DNA from: JAYVJH01 sp043777595
GTDB lineage: Bacteria > Bacteroidota > Bacteroidia > Cytophagales > Spirosomataceae
Assembly: GCA_043777595.1 (NCBI GenBank)
Contig: JAYWHT010000054.1
Location: 1-44,745 of the forward strand
Length of the DNA: 44,745 nt
Direction: 5' to 3'
Position 1 is the first letter of the stretch. Each line of letters starts with the position of its first letter. Below the pieces are notes generated by a model. That model searched no databases. It was not told the DNA's origin and worked only from the letters and a program-made list of their open reading frames with translations. A program made the position numbers and the translations under genes. Shown piece by piece: positions 17,021-26,501 of this stretch.

Positions 17021-17079
17021 AATACGGTATTTTAGTTTTGATAACTTACTAACTAACAGCATTGTATTTGACCCACGAC
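17021..17079 (+). repeat. 59-base repeat, copy B (convergent intergenic)
   Basis: Matches the reverse strand of 8949-9007 at 50 of 59 positions. It starts with AATACGGTATTTTAGTTTTG and ends GACCCACGAC. It lies between the converging dioxygenase and cyclophilin genes. Confidence 0.6.
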
Positions 17080-17103
17080 ACGGTACTACATACACACGAC
17101 TAT

Positions 17104-17832
17104 TTAAAATTCATACCCAAACAATCGTTTTATTTTACGTTTTCGCATTTTTTCGGCTATCATCGTTATTTTTAGGTCTTTCAGTGGGCGGTTGTTGGCA
17201 TCACGGGCTTGTTTGGCGATGCTGTCCACCACATTCAAGCCAGCGATTACTTCTCCAAAAACAGTATAATTGCCGTCTAAGTGTGGCGTACCGCCAATGG
17301 TCTGATACGTTTTTCGTTGCTGGTCTGTGTAGCTTTTGCCACTTCGGGCGGCTTGTTTGGTGTAGCCCGCATCGTCCCAGACTTGCCCTTGAACAATATA
17401 AAACTGGCACCCGCTCGATGCTTTCTGTGGGTTGCCGTCTCGGGCTGCGGCCAAAACGCCTTTTTTGTGAATTAGCTCTGGCACAAACTCTGCTGGAATT
17501 TTATAGCCTACATCACCATCGCCCAGCTTTATGCCCGATTGCGCTGTTTTTGAGGCCGGGTCGCCGCCCTGAATCATAAACTTTTCGATAGTTCGGTGAA
17601 ACAACGTACCATTATAAAAACCCTCATTGACGAGCTTCAAAAAGTTTTCTTTGTGCTTAGGTGTTTGGTCAAACAATACCATTTTGATTGCCCCAAAGTC
17701 AGTAGAGAGTGTTACTACAAAGTCTTTTCGTTTCTTTTTTTGAGCAAAACTGACTGAAATAGCAAGCCAAAAAACCGCAAGAAGTAAATATTTGGGACTC
17801 ACGATTTGAAAATAAATCAATAATCTTTTCAT
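17104..17832 (-). CDS. Exported cyclophilin-type peptidyl-prolyl isomerase
   Basis: 242 residues: a hydrophobic N-terminal export signal (KYLLLAVFWLAISVSFAQ) followed by a cyclophilin fold. The active-site segment LFHRTIEKFMIQGGDP gives Arg80, Phe85, Met86 and Gln88; GVLAAARDGNPQKASSGCQF and FGEVIAGLNVVDSIAKQ complete the fold. It should assist proline isomerisation outside the cytoplasm. It is divergent from ruvB with 69 bases between the starts, and a perfect -7-like box (TATTTTTG on the reverse strand, 17885-17892) lies 52 bases upstream. Confidence 0.93.
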   Translation of the reverse strand: MKRLLIYFQIVSPKYLLLAVFWLAISVSFAQKKKRKDFVVTLSTDFGAIKMVLFDQTPKHKENFLKLVNEGFYNGTLFHRTIEKFMIQGGDPASKTAQSGIKLGDGDVGYKIPAEFVPELIHKKGVLAAARDGNPQKASSGCQFYIVQGQVWDDAGYTKQAARSGKSYTDQQRKTYQTIGGTPHLDGNYTVFGEVIAGLNVVDSIAKQARDANNRPLKDLKITMIAEKMRKRKIKRLFGYEF

Positions 17833-17884
17833 AAATTTTTGAAAGTTGGGTGAAACAGTTGAATTTTACAGACGGTTACGACCA

Positions 17885-17892
17885 CAAAAATA
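17885..17892 (-). promoter_or_regulatory. Possible -7 box for the cyclophilin gene
   Basis: TATTTTTG on the reverse strand matches TAnnTTTG exactly. No TTG is found at the preferred upstream distance, so this is only a candidate. Confidence 0.35.
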
Positions 17893-17901
17893 GTATAAAA
17901 A

Positions 17902-18927
17902 ATGCGCCAAGACTACTTAACAGGCTCGACCGAGCCACTTTCGGCCACAGAAAAAGAAATTGAACGTGCGCTAAGGCCACTGACGTTTGATGACTTTACG
18001 GGGCAAGAAAAAATTTTAGAAAATCTCAAAGTCTTTGTAGGTGCTGCCCAACGACGCTCCGAAGCCCTCGACCATGTGCTACTTCATGGGCCGCCGGGGT
18101 TGGGTAAAACGACACTCTCAAACATAATTGCCAACGAGTTAGGCTCTGCTATGAAGACAACTTCGGGGCCAATTTTGGACAAACCCAGCGATTTGGCAGG
18201 GCTACTAACCAACTTGCAGACCAACGATGTGCTATTTATTGACGAAATCCACAGGCTGAACCCGATTGTAGAAGAATATCTCTACTCGGCCATGGAAGAC
18301 TATAAAATTGACATCATGCTCGACTCTGGCCCCAATGCCCGAAGTATTCAGATAACGCTCAATCCTTTTACGCTTGTTGGCGCTACGACCCGTGCAGGCT
18401 TGCTTACATCGCCTCTGCGAGCGAGGTTTGGTATCAATTGCCGTCTGGAATATTACGATGCGGCCTTGCTGACGGGTATCGTCAAGCGGTCGGCGCATTT
18501 GCTCAACACACCGATTGACGATGCGGGGGCCTTTGAGATAGCTCGCCGTAGTCGTGGTACGCCACGTATTGCCAACAATTTACTACGCCGCACCCGTGAT
18601 TTTGCCCAGATAAAAGGCTCGGGTCGCATTACGATTGATATTGCCGAAATGGCACTCAAAGCCTTGGACGTGGACCAAAATGGATTGGACGAAATGGACA
18701 ATCGGATTTTGATGACCATAATAGAAAAATTCAAAGGTGGCCCCGTTGGTCTTTCGACCATCGCTACGGCCTGCGGCGAAGAAGCCGAAACGATTGAAGA
18801 AGTCTATGAGCCATTTTTGATTCAGGAGGGTTTTCTGAAACGTACCTCACGTGGCCGAGAAGCAACCGAACTGGCCTACAAACACCTGGGAATCGTGCCA
18901 AGAATGAAAGATGGTGTGTTGTTTTAA
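17902..18927 (+). CDS. ruvB: Holliday junction branch migration ATPase RuvB
   Basis: Hexameric AAA+ motor that drives branch migration with RuvA. The 341 residues show LRPLTFDDFTGQEKILENL, Walker A GPPGLGKTT (63-71), Walker B LFIDEIHRL (DEIH about 114-117), sensor I FTLVGATTRAGLL, the arginine-finger region SPLRARFGI, and the C-terminal winged helix (GGPVGLSTIATACGEEAETI, then GFLKRTSRGREAT). It is separated from ruvA by about 9 kb. The next gene, an acyltransferase, starts 33 bases downstream. Confidence 0.97.
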   Translation: MRQDYLTGSTEPLSATEKEIERALRPLTFDDFTGQEKILENLKVFVGAAQRRSEALDHVLLHGPPGLGKTTLSNIIANELGSAMKTTSGPILDKPSDLAGLLTNLQTNDVLFIDEIHRLNPIVEEYLYSAMEDYKIDIMLDSGPNARSIQITLNPFTLVGATTRAGLLTSPLRARFGINCRLEYYDAALLTGIVKRSAHLLNTPIDDAGAFEIARRSRGTPRIANNLLRRTRDFAQIKGSGRITIDIAEMALKALDVDQNGLDEMDNRILMTIIEKFKGGPVGLSTIATACGEEAETIEEVYEPFLIQEGFLKRTSRGREATELAYKHLGIVPRMKDGVLF

Positions 18928-18960
18928 TATTTGGCTCTGTTGTTCTAAAAAAAACACCTA

Positions 18961-19830
18961 ATGGCTTCTTTTTTTACCTCAATACTTTATTATTGTCTCC
19001 TGTTGCCGATTTCGTATTTGTCTTTTGGGGTCATGTATCGGATTTCGGACGGACTGAGTTGGTTGATGTATCGTGTTTTTAAGTATCGAAAAAAACTAAT
19101 TATGAACAATTTGCGTAATTCTTTTCCTGAAAAATCAGAAATTGAACTACAATATATTTGTAAAGAGTTTTATCGTTATCTGTCTGATACTATGCTCGAA
19201 AACATCAAGATGGTGAGTGTGTCCAAAGACGAAGTACTGCTTCGTACTTTTTGTAACAACCCCGATGTTATTGACCATTTTGCCAAACAAAACCAAAGTA
19301 TAATATTGGTAGGGGGGCATTATAGCGGGTTTGAATGGCTGGCGTTTGCAGTCGATTTATTTATCGGACACCAACTGACGGCAGTATATAAACCGTTGAG
19401 TAATGTTTTTTTTGATAAAAAAATAAAACAAAGCCGTAGCCGAATGGGCTTGCAGTTAGTGGCAATGAACAACGTCAGGACTTTTCTGGAAAGTGGCATG
19501 AACGTACCCAATGCCGTAGCATTTGCGATAGACCAAGCCCCAACAAACCCCAAGAATGCACACTGGGCGATGTTCCTAAACCAAGATACACCCGTGCTGT
19601 TTGGTGCCGAAAAATTTGCTAAACAATATAACTTGCCTGTGGTGTTTACTCATTTCAAAAAACGAAGCAGGGGTTACTTTGAGATTACTTTTGAGGTAGT
19701 TACAGACACTCCCCGCCAAACACTGAAAGGCCAAATTAGCGAACAAGCCACGCAGCTACTCGAAGCCGACATCAGACAAGAGCCGCAGTACTGGCTTTGG
19801 AGCCACAACCGCTGGAAGCACAAAAGATAA
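18961..19830 (+). CDS. Lysophospholipid acyltransferase family protein (LpxL/HtrB-like)
   Basis: 289 residues with an N-terminal membrane helix and the HX4E catalytic motif GGHYSGFEW (His120, Glu125), plus YKPLSN, AIDQAPTNP and FAKQYNLPVVFTHF. The ending PQYWLWSHNRWKHKR is the signature closing WxHxRW of late acyltransferases of lipid A synthesis. It most likely adds a secondary acyl chain to lipid A or a related lipid on the inner membrane. It follows ruvB by 33 bases on the same strand. Confidence 0.92.
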   Translation: MASFFTSILYYCLLLPISYLSFGVMYRISDGLSWLMYRVFKYRKKLIMNNLRNSFPEKSEIELQYICKEFYRYLSDTMLENIKMVSVSKDEVLLRTFCNNPDVIDHFAKQNQSIILVGGHYSGFEWLAFAVDLFIGHQLTAVYKPLSNVFFDKKIKQSRSRMGLQLVAMNNVRTFLESGMNVPNAVAFAIDQAPTNPKNAHWAMFLNQDTPVLFGAEKFAKQYNLPVVFTHFKKRSRGYFEITFEVVTDTPRQTLKGQISEQATQLLEADIRQEPQYWLWSHNRWKHKR

Positions 19831-19882
19831 ATGTACTATTTTGAAAATATTTATTTGGCTATTCACCCAATCACTCAGTTCC

Positions 19883-22138
19883 TTAAAGTGTAAGCCAGTA
19901 GTTTAGTTTGAAAACCAATGCACGATTTTTGTTTTTGAACAACGGGTCGGTAAAATAATTGTCGGTGTAAACCAAAAAGAAGTCAGACAGAGGCTTGTAC
20001 CGCCATTGTATGCGGCTATTGACATTGAAATTATTGCGCTGAGTATTAAATTGTAAAAAAGTAGTCCAGAACAATTGAGTAGAAAAATTGATTTCTACTC
20101 GTGGACTAATCAACAATAGCAAATCGCTACCGTAAGGCTCGGGGAGTTTGATGTCGTTTTGCTCAAAACTTACTGCAAAGTTACCCCAAGGTTGCGCCCT
20201 AAATGTAACGTCGGCTTTGAGTTGGTGTAGCGTGCCATTATAAAACCCTCCTGTGCGTGCGCTAAGTGAATAATAAAACTTCTTGCGATAGTCAGATTCG
20301 TACCTAATGTTGTATTGGGTAAATTTATATTCGCCCGATGGCAACGGATAGTCGCTGTCTGTAAAACCAAACGGAAATAATGCTTGCACGTCGTTATCAT
20401 CGATTCTTACTCCTATTGAGCTGGTGTTGTTGAAATCAATCGAATACCTCAATCTGTTAAATCGTTCGGCAAAGCTACCGTTGGGATTCCAGACCAAAAA
20501 TGTTTCTATGCCAAACTGGTGGCTGTTTATTTTACTTGCCTTAGGTCTGATAGCATAATTGACTTCGTTGAAAATTGCCTTGTAGCCCAGTCGTATGAGT
20601 GTATCTTGGGCAATGCGTCCACGGTCGTCTAAGCGATAAGTATAGTTTTCGACCCGATTCAAAAAACCCATATCGGCATAATAATTGGTACCAATCTGAA
20701 ATAAATCGAGCGTAAAGTCAAGATTACGGCCATAATAACCACCCCCAAACTGAACGATATTGTTTTGTTTGGACACAGTTGGCTTTTGCGAAATATGATA
20801 ACCTGCCCAAGCATTGATATTGCCCGCTACATTTGAATAACTAAACTCCATACCTGCATTGCGGCCATACTCAGCCAGCGGGTTGGTTTTTCGGTCGGTT
20901 TCTGATATAAAACCTTGCCTATTGAGCAAATACCCTTTTATGATTGAGCGTTTTAATACTTTTCGATTGATAGAAAAAGCAGTAAAATTTTGGCTTGGGT
21001 AGCTACTATCTTTGGCGGCGGTTTGCATGGTTAGTAAGCCTACACGCCAGTTTTTATCTAAATTTCCACTTAGCCGTGCGCCTCCAATGATTTTGATTGG
21101 CTGTGCGTTTTGGTCGAGACCAATAGACCGAGAAAAAAACGGCTTGAATGGCGGTGAGCCGTAACTACTAAACAAATCGTCGTTTTCTAAAAAAAAAGTA
21201 CGGCGTTCTGGGAAAAAAATATTAAATCTGGTAAGGTTTGTTACCTGCTGATCAACCTCAATTTGCGAAAAATCAGGATTGGCCGTCAAGTCCAAATTCA
21301 TTGAGGGCGTAACGGCAATCTTGGCATCGAGCCCTACTCCAAAAGTATTTTTGAGGTCAGTACCTTTTTCATTGTCTTTGGCAAGTCCGCCAGTTGTATA
21401 AGGTATGAGCGATACATTGCCTTTGACGGTTGGCAGTGGGTCGTCAAAATGAAGCGAACCAGTATAGCCTATGTCATAACCATTAAAATTGACAGGTATA
21501 AATGTCCAAGTACTATACTGATTGTTTTTGAGGTCGTTACGAAGAAAATTAACCCCCCATATTCTTTTGGCAGGGTCAAATCGCAGTGTTTTGAACGGAA
21601 TCGCCATCTCGACCGTCCAGTGGTCTTTATAAATTTGGGTAGCAGAAGTCCATTTATTATCCCAGCTACCAGTCAAATCGCCAAAATTTTGAGCCGTAAG
21701 CAAGTCATCATTTTGAGCATTTGCGGGAGTTACCCCAAAAATAAAACCGTTAGTTTTGCTATTTTGGGGGTCCAACACAATCGAAAAAGCATCAGATTCC
21801 CAAAAACCAGCATCTCGTTTGAGGGTCTGAATGACGTGGTAAGAAGTATCGTAGCAAGTGGCCGCCACATACAAGAAGCGGTCATCAAAAGCCATCTTGA
21901 CTTCGGTTCGGCGTTTGAGCGGCACATCGTCTTGTGGCCAATGTGTTGCAAAATCACTGACAACAGCCACACCACGCCAGCCATCGTCGGCTAGTAATCC
22001 ATCAATTTTGATTGGACTATCTGTTTTTCGGACGTGTAGTTGGTATTTTTGCTGGTAGGCAGCACCACCTATTTCTGGTGTTTGACAAAAAACATTACTC
22101 GAAATAAAAATAATAAATATACAAATCCTTTGAATCAT
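19883..22138 (-). CDS. DUF5916 protein with CBM9-like domain, secreted / outer membrane
   Basis: 751 residues from the ATG at 22138 (MIQRICIFIIFISSNVFCQ, a signal peptide). The frame is open 76 codons further upstream, but that would overlap the divergent gene at 22202. After the signal comes a CBM9-like beta domain (PIKIDGLLADDGWRGVAVVS, DDRFLYVAATCYDT, ESDAFSIVLDPQNSKTNGF, TVEMAIPFKTLRFD). The rest is rich in alternating aromatic beta strands (about 240-751), including FFPERRTFFLEND, the hallmark of DUF5916, and finishes with aromatic strands typical of an outer-membrane barrel. Ligand unknown; often hydrolase- or carbohydrate-related by context. Confidence 0.88.
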   Translation of the reverse strand: MIQRICIFIIFISSNVFCQTPEIGGAAYQQKYQLHVRKTDSPIKIDGLLADDGWRGVAVVSDFATHWPQDDVPLKRRTEVKMAFDDRFLYVAATCYDTSYHVIQTLKRDAGFWESDAFSIVLDPQNSKTNGFIFGVTPANAQNDDLLTAQNFGDLTGSWDNKWTSATQIYKDHWTVEMAIPFKTLRFDPAKRIWGVNFLRNDLKNNQYSTWTFIPVNFNGYDIGYTGSLHFDDPLPTVKGNVSLIPYTTGGLAKDNEKGTDLKNTFGVGLDAKIAVTPSMNLDLTANPDFSQIEVDQQVTNLTRFNIFFPERRTFFLENDDLFSSYGSPPFKPFFSRSIGLDQNAQPIKIIGGARLSGNLDKNWRVGLLTMQTAAKDSSYPSQNFTAFSINRKVLKRSIIKGYLLNRQGFISETDRKTNPLAEYGRNAGMEFSYSNVAGNINAWAGYHISQKPTVSKQNNIVQFGGGYYGRNLDFTLDLFQIGTNYYADMGFLNRVENYTYRLDDRGRIAQDTLIRLGYKAIFNEVNYAIRPKASKINSHQFGIETFLVWNPNGSFAERFNRLRYSIDFNNTSSIGVRIDDNDVQALFPFGFTDSDYPLPSGEYKFTQYNIRYESDYRKKFYYSLSARTGGFYNGTLHQLKADVTFRAQPWGNFAVSFEQNDIKLPEPYGSDLLLLISPRVEINFSTQLFWTTFLQFNTQRNNFNVNSRIQWRYKPLSDFFLVYTDNYFTDPLFKNKNRALVFKLNYWLTL

Positions 22139-22201
22139 AGCCACTAAACATTTTAACTTTGGCAAAGTTCTGACAATTAAAGCATTTAAACAAAAAATAC
22201 G

Positions 22202-22876
22202 TTGATAAGCCAACACACATTTAGTTTTGATTTGCCAATATGGAAAATTCAATATAATATTTCTGAAAGCACAGAAGACCAAAAATATTTGGCGATAGAA
22301 ACCCGAAACAAAAACCAAGTTAATTGGTCGGTTATTGACATAGAAGCCAACAAAACCATCTGGCAAAAAACCCCCGTCGAAACAGACTGGTGGACGACAC
22401 TTTCGGGCTTCGATGATAAGTATCTGATTTTGGACTGCTACTCAGGCACAAACGAACCAGTGGCATCTCAAAAAATATATTTAGATAAAACCACAGGCCA
22501 AGTGATTGAAAAACTAACACCCAATCAAAATCAACTAAAAGCCCACTGGCAAAACCCAATAGCTTATCAACAATCAGATAATTATTATGATACAATCAGT
22601 CAGTTTATTGAAAAAATAGTAGGCCAAAAGTGCCAAAACACTATTTTTTATGGTGAAATAGATAAGAATATTATTTTAGTGTATTACATTTGCGCCCATG
22701 GCAGTTCTGCCTTATCCCCTTTTTTACTGGTAGTTAGTTCACAAAAAGTAGTATTGCTGCACAAACCAATTGAGGCTGGTAGCAATGGTACACTCCATGA
22801 GTCGTGTATTTATAGTCAAAGCCAACTCATTTATTTGTCAAGTTCAAACGCTCTATCCACTGTAAGATTCTTTTAA
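22202..22876 (+). CDS. Hypothetical protein, probably DUF4905
   Basis: A 224-residue protein without signal or membrane segments, rich in aromatic beta strands and resembling a short beta-propeller-like sequence: FDLPIWKIQYN, NWSVIDIEANKTIWQKTPVE, WWTTLSGFDDKYLILDCYSG. The DUF4905 label comes from general resemblance and is uncertain. It starts with TTG at 22202; the upstream in-frame stop at 22187-22189 leaves no other start and no ATG occurs in the coding frame. Its stop overlaps the ATG of the next gene (TAATG), indicating translational coupling. Confidence 0.7.
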   Translation: MISQHTFSFDLPIWKIQYNISESTEDQKYLAIETRNKNQVNWSVIDIEANKTIWQKTPVETDWWTTLSGFDDKYLILDCYSGTNEPVASQKIYLDKTTGQVIEKLTPNQNQLKAHWQNPIAYQQSDNYYDTISQFIEKIVGQKCQNTIFYGEIDKNIILVYYICAHGSSALSPFLLVVSSQKVVLLHKPIEAGSNGTLHESCIYSQSQLIYLSSSNALSTVRFF

Positions 22877-23976
22877 TGATGAAAAAAAATAGTACATCAA
22901 TATTTTTATTTTTTTTGCTTAGTCTGGTGTTGTCGGTGCGGGGGCTTGCATACAAGCCGTTGTCGCCAGACTCGCTACGGACTGAAACAAAAGACGGCCA
23001 GCGTTTTACGATACACAAAGTCGATGCTGGACAAACGCTCTATGCTGTGATGCGAAAATACAAAACAACGTTGCAAGCTCTGAAAGATGCCAACCCAGGC
23101 ATGAAGGACAATCTTACAACAGGGCAAGTAATAAAAGTACCAAGCCAAAGTAAAGCCGTTTTGAAGCCGGCTGAATTAGTAAAAAAAACGACTCCCAAAG
23201 TCGAGGAAAAGACTAAAGTTGAGGAAGAAGAAAAAATTACAATAAGACCAGAGCCAAGCCCCGCCAAAGAAAAGACCGTTAGCAAACCCGAGCCAGTTGA
23301 AGAAAAAATCGTAATTGCTACAAAAATACCCGTTGTTGAAAAAGAGAAGATCGAAATTACTACCAAAACAGATACTCAACCCAGCCCAATACCAGTAATT
23401 ATTAGTAAAACTGGCTTTCACCGAGTTGAAGTAGGCCAGTCGTTGTATGGTATTGCCGTCAAGTATGGTGTGATGATGATAGACGTTCGCCGTTGGAACA
23501 ACCTATCGACCGATCAACTACGGTCTGGCCAAGACTTGATTGTATCTGAAAATGCCTATAAAGAATCGCTTAGGAAAACAAAAAGCGATTCGGCAAAAAT
23601 TACCGAAATCAAGCCCGCTATTTTCGAGAAACCACTACCACCGCCGCCACCTATTCCGTCTGAAAATAGCGGCTTGCCCGACCCAAAGATTATCAATACA
23701 GGCAAACGCATCATCGAAAATGGCATGGCCGAAGTAATAGACGTAGCCGACAATAGCAATAAATATTTGGCTCTGCACCGAACTGCGGCTATTGGCACAC
23801 TGGTACAAATCAAAAACGTATCGAACAACCAAACGGCATGGGTAAAAGTAATTGGTAAATTGCCTAATATCAGTGCCAACGACCGTATTATAATCAAAGT
23901 GTCGGCTCGGGCTTATGAAAAACTATCGCCTAATGGGCGGCGCTTCTTGTCAGAAATTAGCTACTCAAACGAATAG
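22876..23976 (+). CDS. LysM protein with RlpA-like double-psi barrel end
   Basis: 366 residues: an export signal (IFLFFLLSLVLSVRGLA), LysM 1 (HKVDAGQTLYAVMRKYKTTL, to about residue 90), a repetitive charged linker rich in Pro, Lys and Glu, LysM 2 (HRVEVGQSLYGIAVKYGVMM), a proline run (PPPPPIP), and a C-terminal domain with GMAEVIDVADNSNKYLALHR, then GTLVQIKNVSNNQTAWVKVI and VSARAYEKL, the layout of RlpA-type double-psi beta-barrels. It should act at the cell wall. The catalytic Asp pattern of active RlpA is not clear, so it may be a binding protein. It overlaps the upstream gene by one base. Confidence 0.85.
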   Translation: MMKKNSTSIFLFFLLSLVLSVRGLAYKPLSPDSLRTETKDGQRFTIHKVDAGQTLYAVMRKYKTTLQALKDANPGMKDNLTTGQVIKVPSQSKAVLKPAELVKKTTPKVEEKTKVEEEEKITIRPEPSPAKEKTVSKPEPVEEKIVIATKIPVVEKEKIEITTKTDTQPSPIPVIISKTGFHRVEVGQSLYGIAVKYGVMMIDVRRWNNLSTDQLRSGQDLIVSENAYKESLRKTKSDSAKITEIKPAIFEKPLPPPPPIPSENSGLPDPKIINTGKRIIENGMAEVIDVADNSNKYLALHRTAAIGTLVQIKNVSNNQTAWVKVIGKLPNISANDRIIIKVSARAYEKLSPNGRRFLSEISYSNE

Positions 23977-23978
23977 TA

Positions 23979-25310
23979 TCAGATTCGGCCCCGGGCTTTG
24001 AGTTCCAAATATTTATTGACTGTATTGGCGTTGAGGTCTTTGGGGGCTGTCAAAATAGACTGAATACCATATCGCTCAAGCTCTCGTACAATATATTGTT
24101 TTTCTTGCCTAAAACGCTCTGCAATTGTTTTGAGATAGACCTGCTCTGTACTAATGGCAGGCCGATGCAGTAGCTCGTTTGTTTCAGTATTTTCAAAAAA
24201 CACGACAATCAATAGATGGTCTTTGGCAAGCTGGCGAAGGTATGGCAGTTGGCGTTGTAGAGAATTGACGGTCTCAAAGTTGGTAAACAACAGCAACAGG
24301 CTACGCTGCCTAATTTGTGTTTTGGTATAACTGTACAGTGCTTGGTAGTTAGTTTCCAAAAATCTTGTTTTTTGTTTGTACAGTACCTCCATGATGCGTT
24401 GCAGATGTCCAATTTTTCGTTCTGCCAATACCACCTGCCCCATTACATCTGAAAACGTAACAACCCCAACTTTGTCTTGTTTGAGCAGGGCAATATTACT
24501 CAAAACAAGACTGGCGTTAATAGCATAGTCGAGCAGGGTAAGCCCTTCAAAAGGCGACTGCATGACACGCCCTTTGTCAATCAGACAATAAACACCTTGC
24601 GATTTTTCGTCCTGAAATGCATTGACCATGAGCGTATTTCGGCGAGCGGTTGCTTTCCAGTTTACGGTTCGTACATCGTCGCCAGCTACATAGTTTCTGA
24701 TTTGCTCAAACTCCATACTATGCCCAATCCGTCGTATTTTTTTGATACCAAACTCCGTCAGTCTGTTAGAAATAGCCAACAGTTCGTATTGTCGCATTTG
24801 TAAAAAAGACGGATACACCGCTACCACTTTATTTTGCGAAAACTGATACCGTTGTTTGAGCAGCCCCAACGGGCTTTTGGCAAACACATTGACAGCCCCA
24901 AAACTATACTCGCCCCTCAACGTTGGGCGTAGCTCATAGCGCAACAGTTGCGTTTGGTTTGAGGGTACAACTGCCTCAAAAAGTACGTCTCGCTTCTGAA
25001 ACTGATGTGGTATTTCGTCAATCACTTCAATATTGGCCCCGAAAGGATAATTGTTTTGAATATAAATAGTGATAGGGTTAGCATCGCCATTTGAAAGCCT
25101 ATCTGCTACTTCACGACGGCTAAATATTCCTTCTTTTTTTTGGAACAATAAAAAGCCATCGACCAAAACCAAGCCCACTGTAACCCCAAAGACCAATTTG
25201 ACGATACCAAACCAAATCGGAAAAATATAAGATGCCACAAATAGTAATGTAAGGATAACGAATATCACCCAAAAGCGAGAAGAAAAATAAAGGCTACGAA
25301 TTTGATTCAT
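23979..25310 (-). CDS. DUF58 domain protein
   Basis: 443 residues with two N-terminal membrane helices (about 13-50), a beta-rich region (IYIQNNYPFGANIEVIDEIP, LRYELRPTLRGEYSFGAVNV) and the DUF58 signature FEQIRNYVAGDDVRTVNWKA, TARRNTLMVNAFQDEKSQ and YCLIDKGR, a von Willebrand factor-like fold. DUF58 proteins usually go with a MoxR ATPase; none is adjacent here. Instead the neighbour upstream on this strand is a histidine kinase, 22 bases away. The gene converges with the LysM gene, 2 bases between stops. Confidence 0.92.
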   Translation of the reverse strand: MNQIRSLYFSSRFWVIFVILTLLFVASYIFPIWFGIVKLVFGVTVGLVLVDGFLLFQKKEGIFSRREVADRLSNGDANPITIYIQNNYPFGANIEVIDEIPHQFQKRDVLFEAVVPSNQTQLLRYELRPTLRGEYSFGAVNVFAKSPLGLLKQRYQFSQNKVVAVYPSFLQMRQYELLAISNRLTEFGIKKIRRIGHSMEFEQIRNYVAGDDVRTVNWKATARRNTLMVNAFQDEKSQGVYCLIDKGRVMQSPFEGLTLLDYAINASLVLSNIALLKQDKVGVVTFSDVMGQVVLAERKIGHLQRIMEVLYKQKTRFLETNYQALYSYTKTQIRQRSLLLLFTNFETVNSLQRQLPYLRQLAKDHLLIVVFFENTETNELLHRPAISTEQVYLKTIAERFRQEKQYIVRELERYGIQSILTAPKDLNANTVNKYLELKARGRI

Positions 25311-25332
25311 TTGCAGAGAGATATGCTATAAA

Positions 25333-26373
25333 TTATTTTTCTTTTACTTTACTCAATTCAAACGAAAAAACTGTACCCTTGTCGGGTTTGCTGGTTACAG
25401 TTATTTGGGTTCTGTGGCCGTTCAGAATGTGTTTAACGATGGCCAACCCCAAGCCAGTACCCCCTTTTTCTTTCGAGCGGCTTTTGTCAATTCTATAAAA
25501 ACGCTCAAATATACGGCTTTGGTGCTGAACTGGAATACCCGGCCCGTCATCTTTTACAGACACGACGTATCGTTTTTTTTCTTCTTCAAAATTTATCACT
25601 ACTTTGCCGTCATCGTGGCCATACTTGATGGCGTTGTCTATGAGGTTGGTCATCACTTGCCCAATTCTTTGCAAGTCGGCCATTACCCATACACTTTCGG
25701 TTTTTTCGGGCTTTATTTTGATAGATACACTGCGCTGATTGGCCCGTTTTTCTAACTGTTCACACACGTCCAATGTTACAGCCCGCAAGTCCACAGGCTC
25801 TAAGTGCATTCTGATTGCGCCCGTTTCCATCTGCGACAGTGCCACCAAGTCCTTGACGAGGGCATCTAAGCCGTCCAAACTTTTGGCTGCTTTGAGCAAA
25901 AATTTATCTCGCACAGCTTCGTCATCTTTAGCTCCGTCTATGAGTGTATGCACAAAACCCTGGGCTGCAAAAATAGGGGTTTTTAATTCGTGCGACACAT
26001 CGGCCAAAAACTCTCTGCGAAACTGCTCCAAACGTTTGAGTTCATCGATTTCTTTTTGTTTTCTGGCTACGTACACAAAAATTTCTTGATTGAGGTATTT
26101 GAAAGGATTGGTACTTTTGGCCAAAACTTTCCGAGACATCGTATAATCTTTGAGTTTGAGCCGCTGAATGGTATCATAGATTTTATTTACCTCTCGATAT
26201 ACCAATATTTCGATGGCATAATAAATCATAAAACAACCAGTACCAAAACTTGAAATACCAGCCACAAATAAAATAGACGGCGACATACCATCAATAAAAG
26301 ACAGAAAAACGATAGTCAGAGCCGAAATCAAAAAAGCCAGCAAAAAGGCGATAAAGCGAGGGTTGAGTAGCAT
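25333..26373 (-). CDS. Membrane sensor histidine kinase (PhoR-like)
   Basis: 346 residues: two membrane helices (about 8-27 and 33-54) with almost no extracellular loop, a coiled linker, then the dimerisation/phosphoacceptor helix FLADVSHELKTPIFAAQGFV with His128, and the ATPase domain: N box MTNLIDNAIKYG, G1 VKDDGPGIP, F box RIFERFYRID, G2 GGTGLGLAIVKHILNGH. The tiny sensor part suggests sensing within the membrane or through a partner. No response regulator is adjacent, so its partner is elsewhere. It lies upstream of DUF58 on the same strand and diverges from rpmG. Confidence 0.94.
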   Translation of the reverse strand: MLLNPRFIAFLLAFLISALTIVFLSFIDGMSPSILFVAGISSFGTGCFMIYYAIEILVYREVNKIYDTIQRLKLKDYTMSRKVLAKSTNPFKYLNQEIFVYVARKQKEIDELKRLEQFRREFLADVSHELKTPIFAAQGFVHTLIDGAKDDEAVRDKFLLKAAKSLDGLDALVKDLVALSQMETGAIRMHLEPVDLRAVTLDVCEQLEKRANQRSVSIKIKPEKTESVWVMADLQRIGQVMTNLIDNAIKYGHDDGKVVINFEEEKKRYVVSVKDDGPGIPVQHQSRIFERFYRIDKSRSKEKGGTGLGLAIVKHILNGHRTQITVTSKPDKGTVFSFELSKVKEK

Positions 26374-26440
26374 CGAGATTTGGTAAAAGTCTGTGGTTGT
26401 GGCACAAATTTACCGATTTAAAAAAGTATTTCGTATTATT

Positions 26441-26471
26441 TTTGTAAAACAAAATCAAATTATCTATTTTT
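26441..26471 (+). promoter_or_regulatory. Promoter of rpmG (Bacteroidetes -33/-7 type)
   Basis: TTG at 26441-26443 and TATTTTTG at 26464-26471 (an exact TAnnTTTG) are separated by 20 bases, the spacing of Bacteroidetes sigma-ABfr promoters. The rpmG ATG follows 30 bases later. Confidence 0.75.
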
Positions 26472-26501
26472 GCAGTCCTATTTGAAAATATAAGTAAAAC
26501 A

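Noticed and set aside
16971..17579. 202-codon + strand frame
   Set aside because: Antisense to the cyclophilin gene; Cys- and Arg-rich peptide without domain character.
21449..21994. 181-codon + strand frame
   Set aside because: Antisense to the DUF5916 gene; no family resemblance.
22139..22366. Upstream extension of the DUF5916 gene (76 codons)
   Set aside because: It would overlap the divergent gene at 22202 and place a signal peptide in the middle of the protein.
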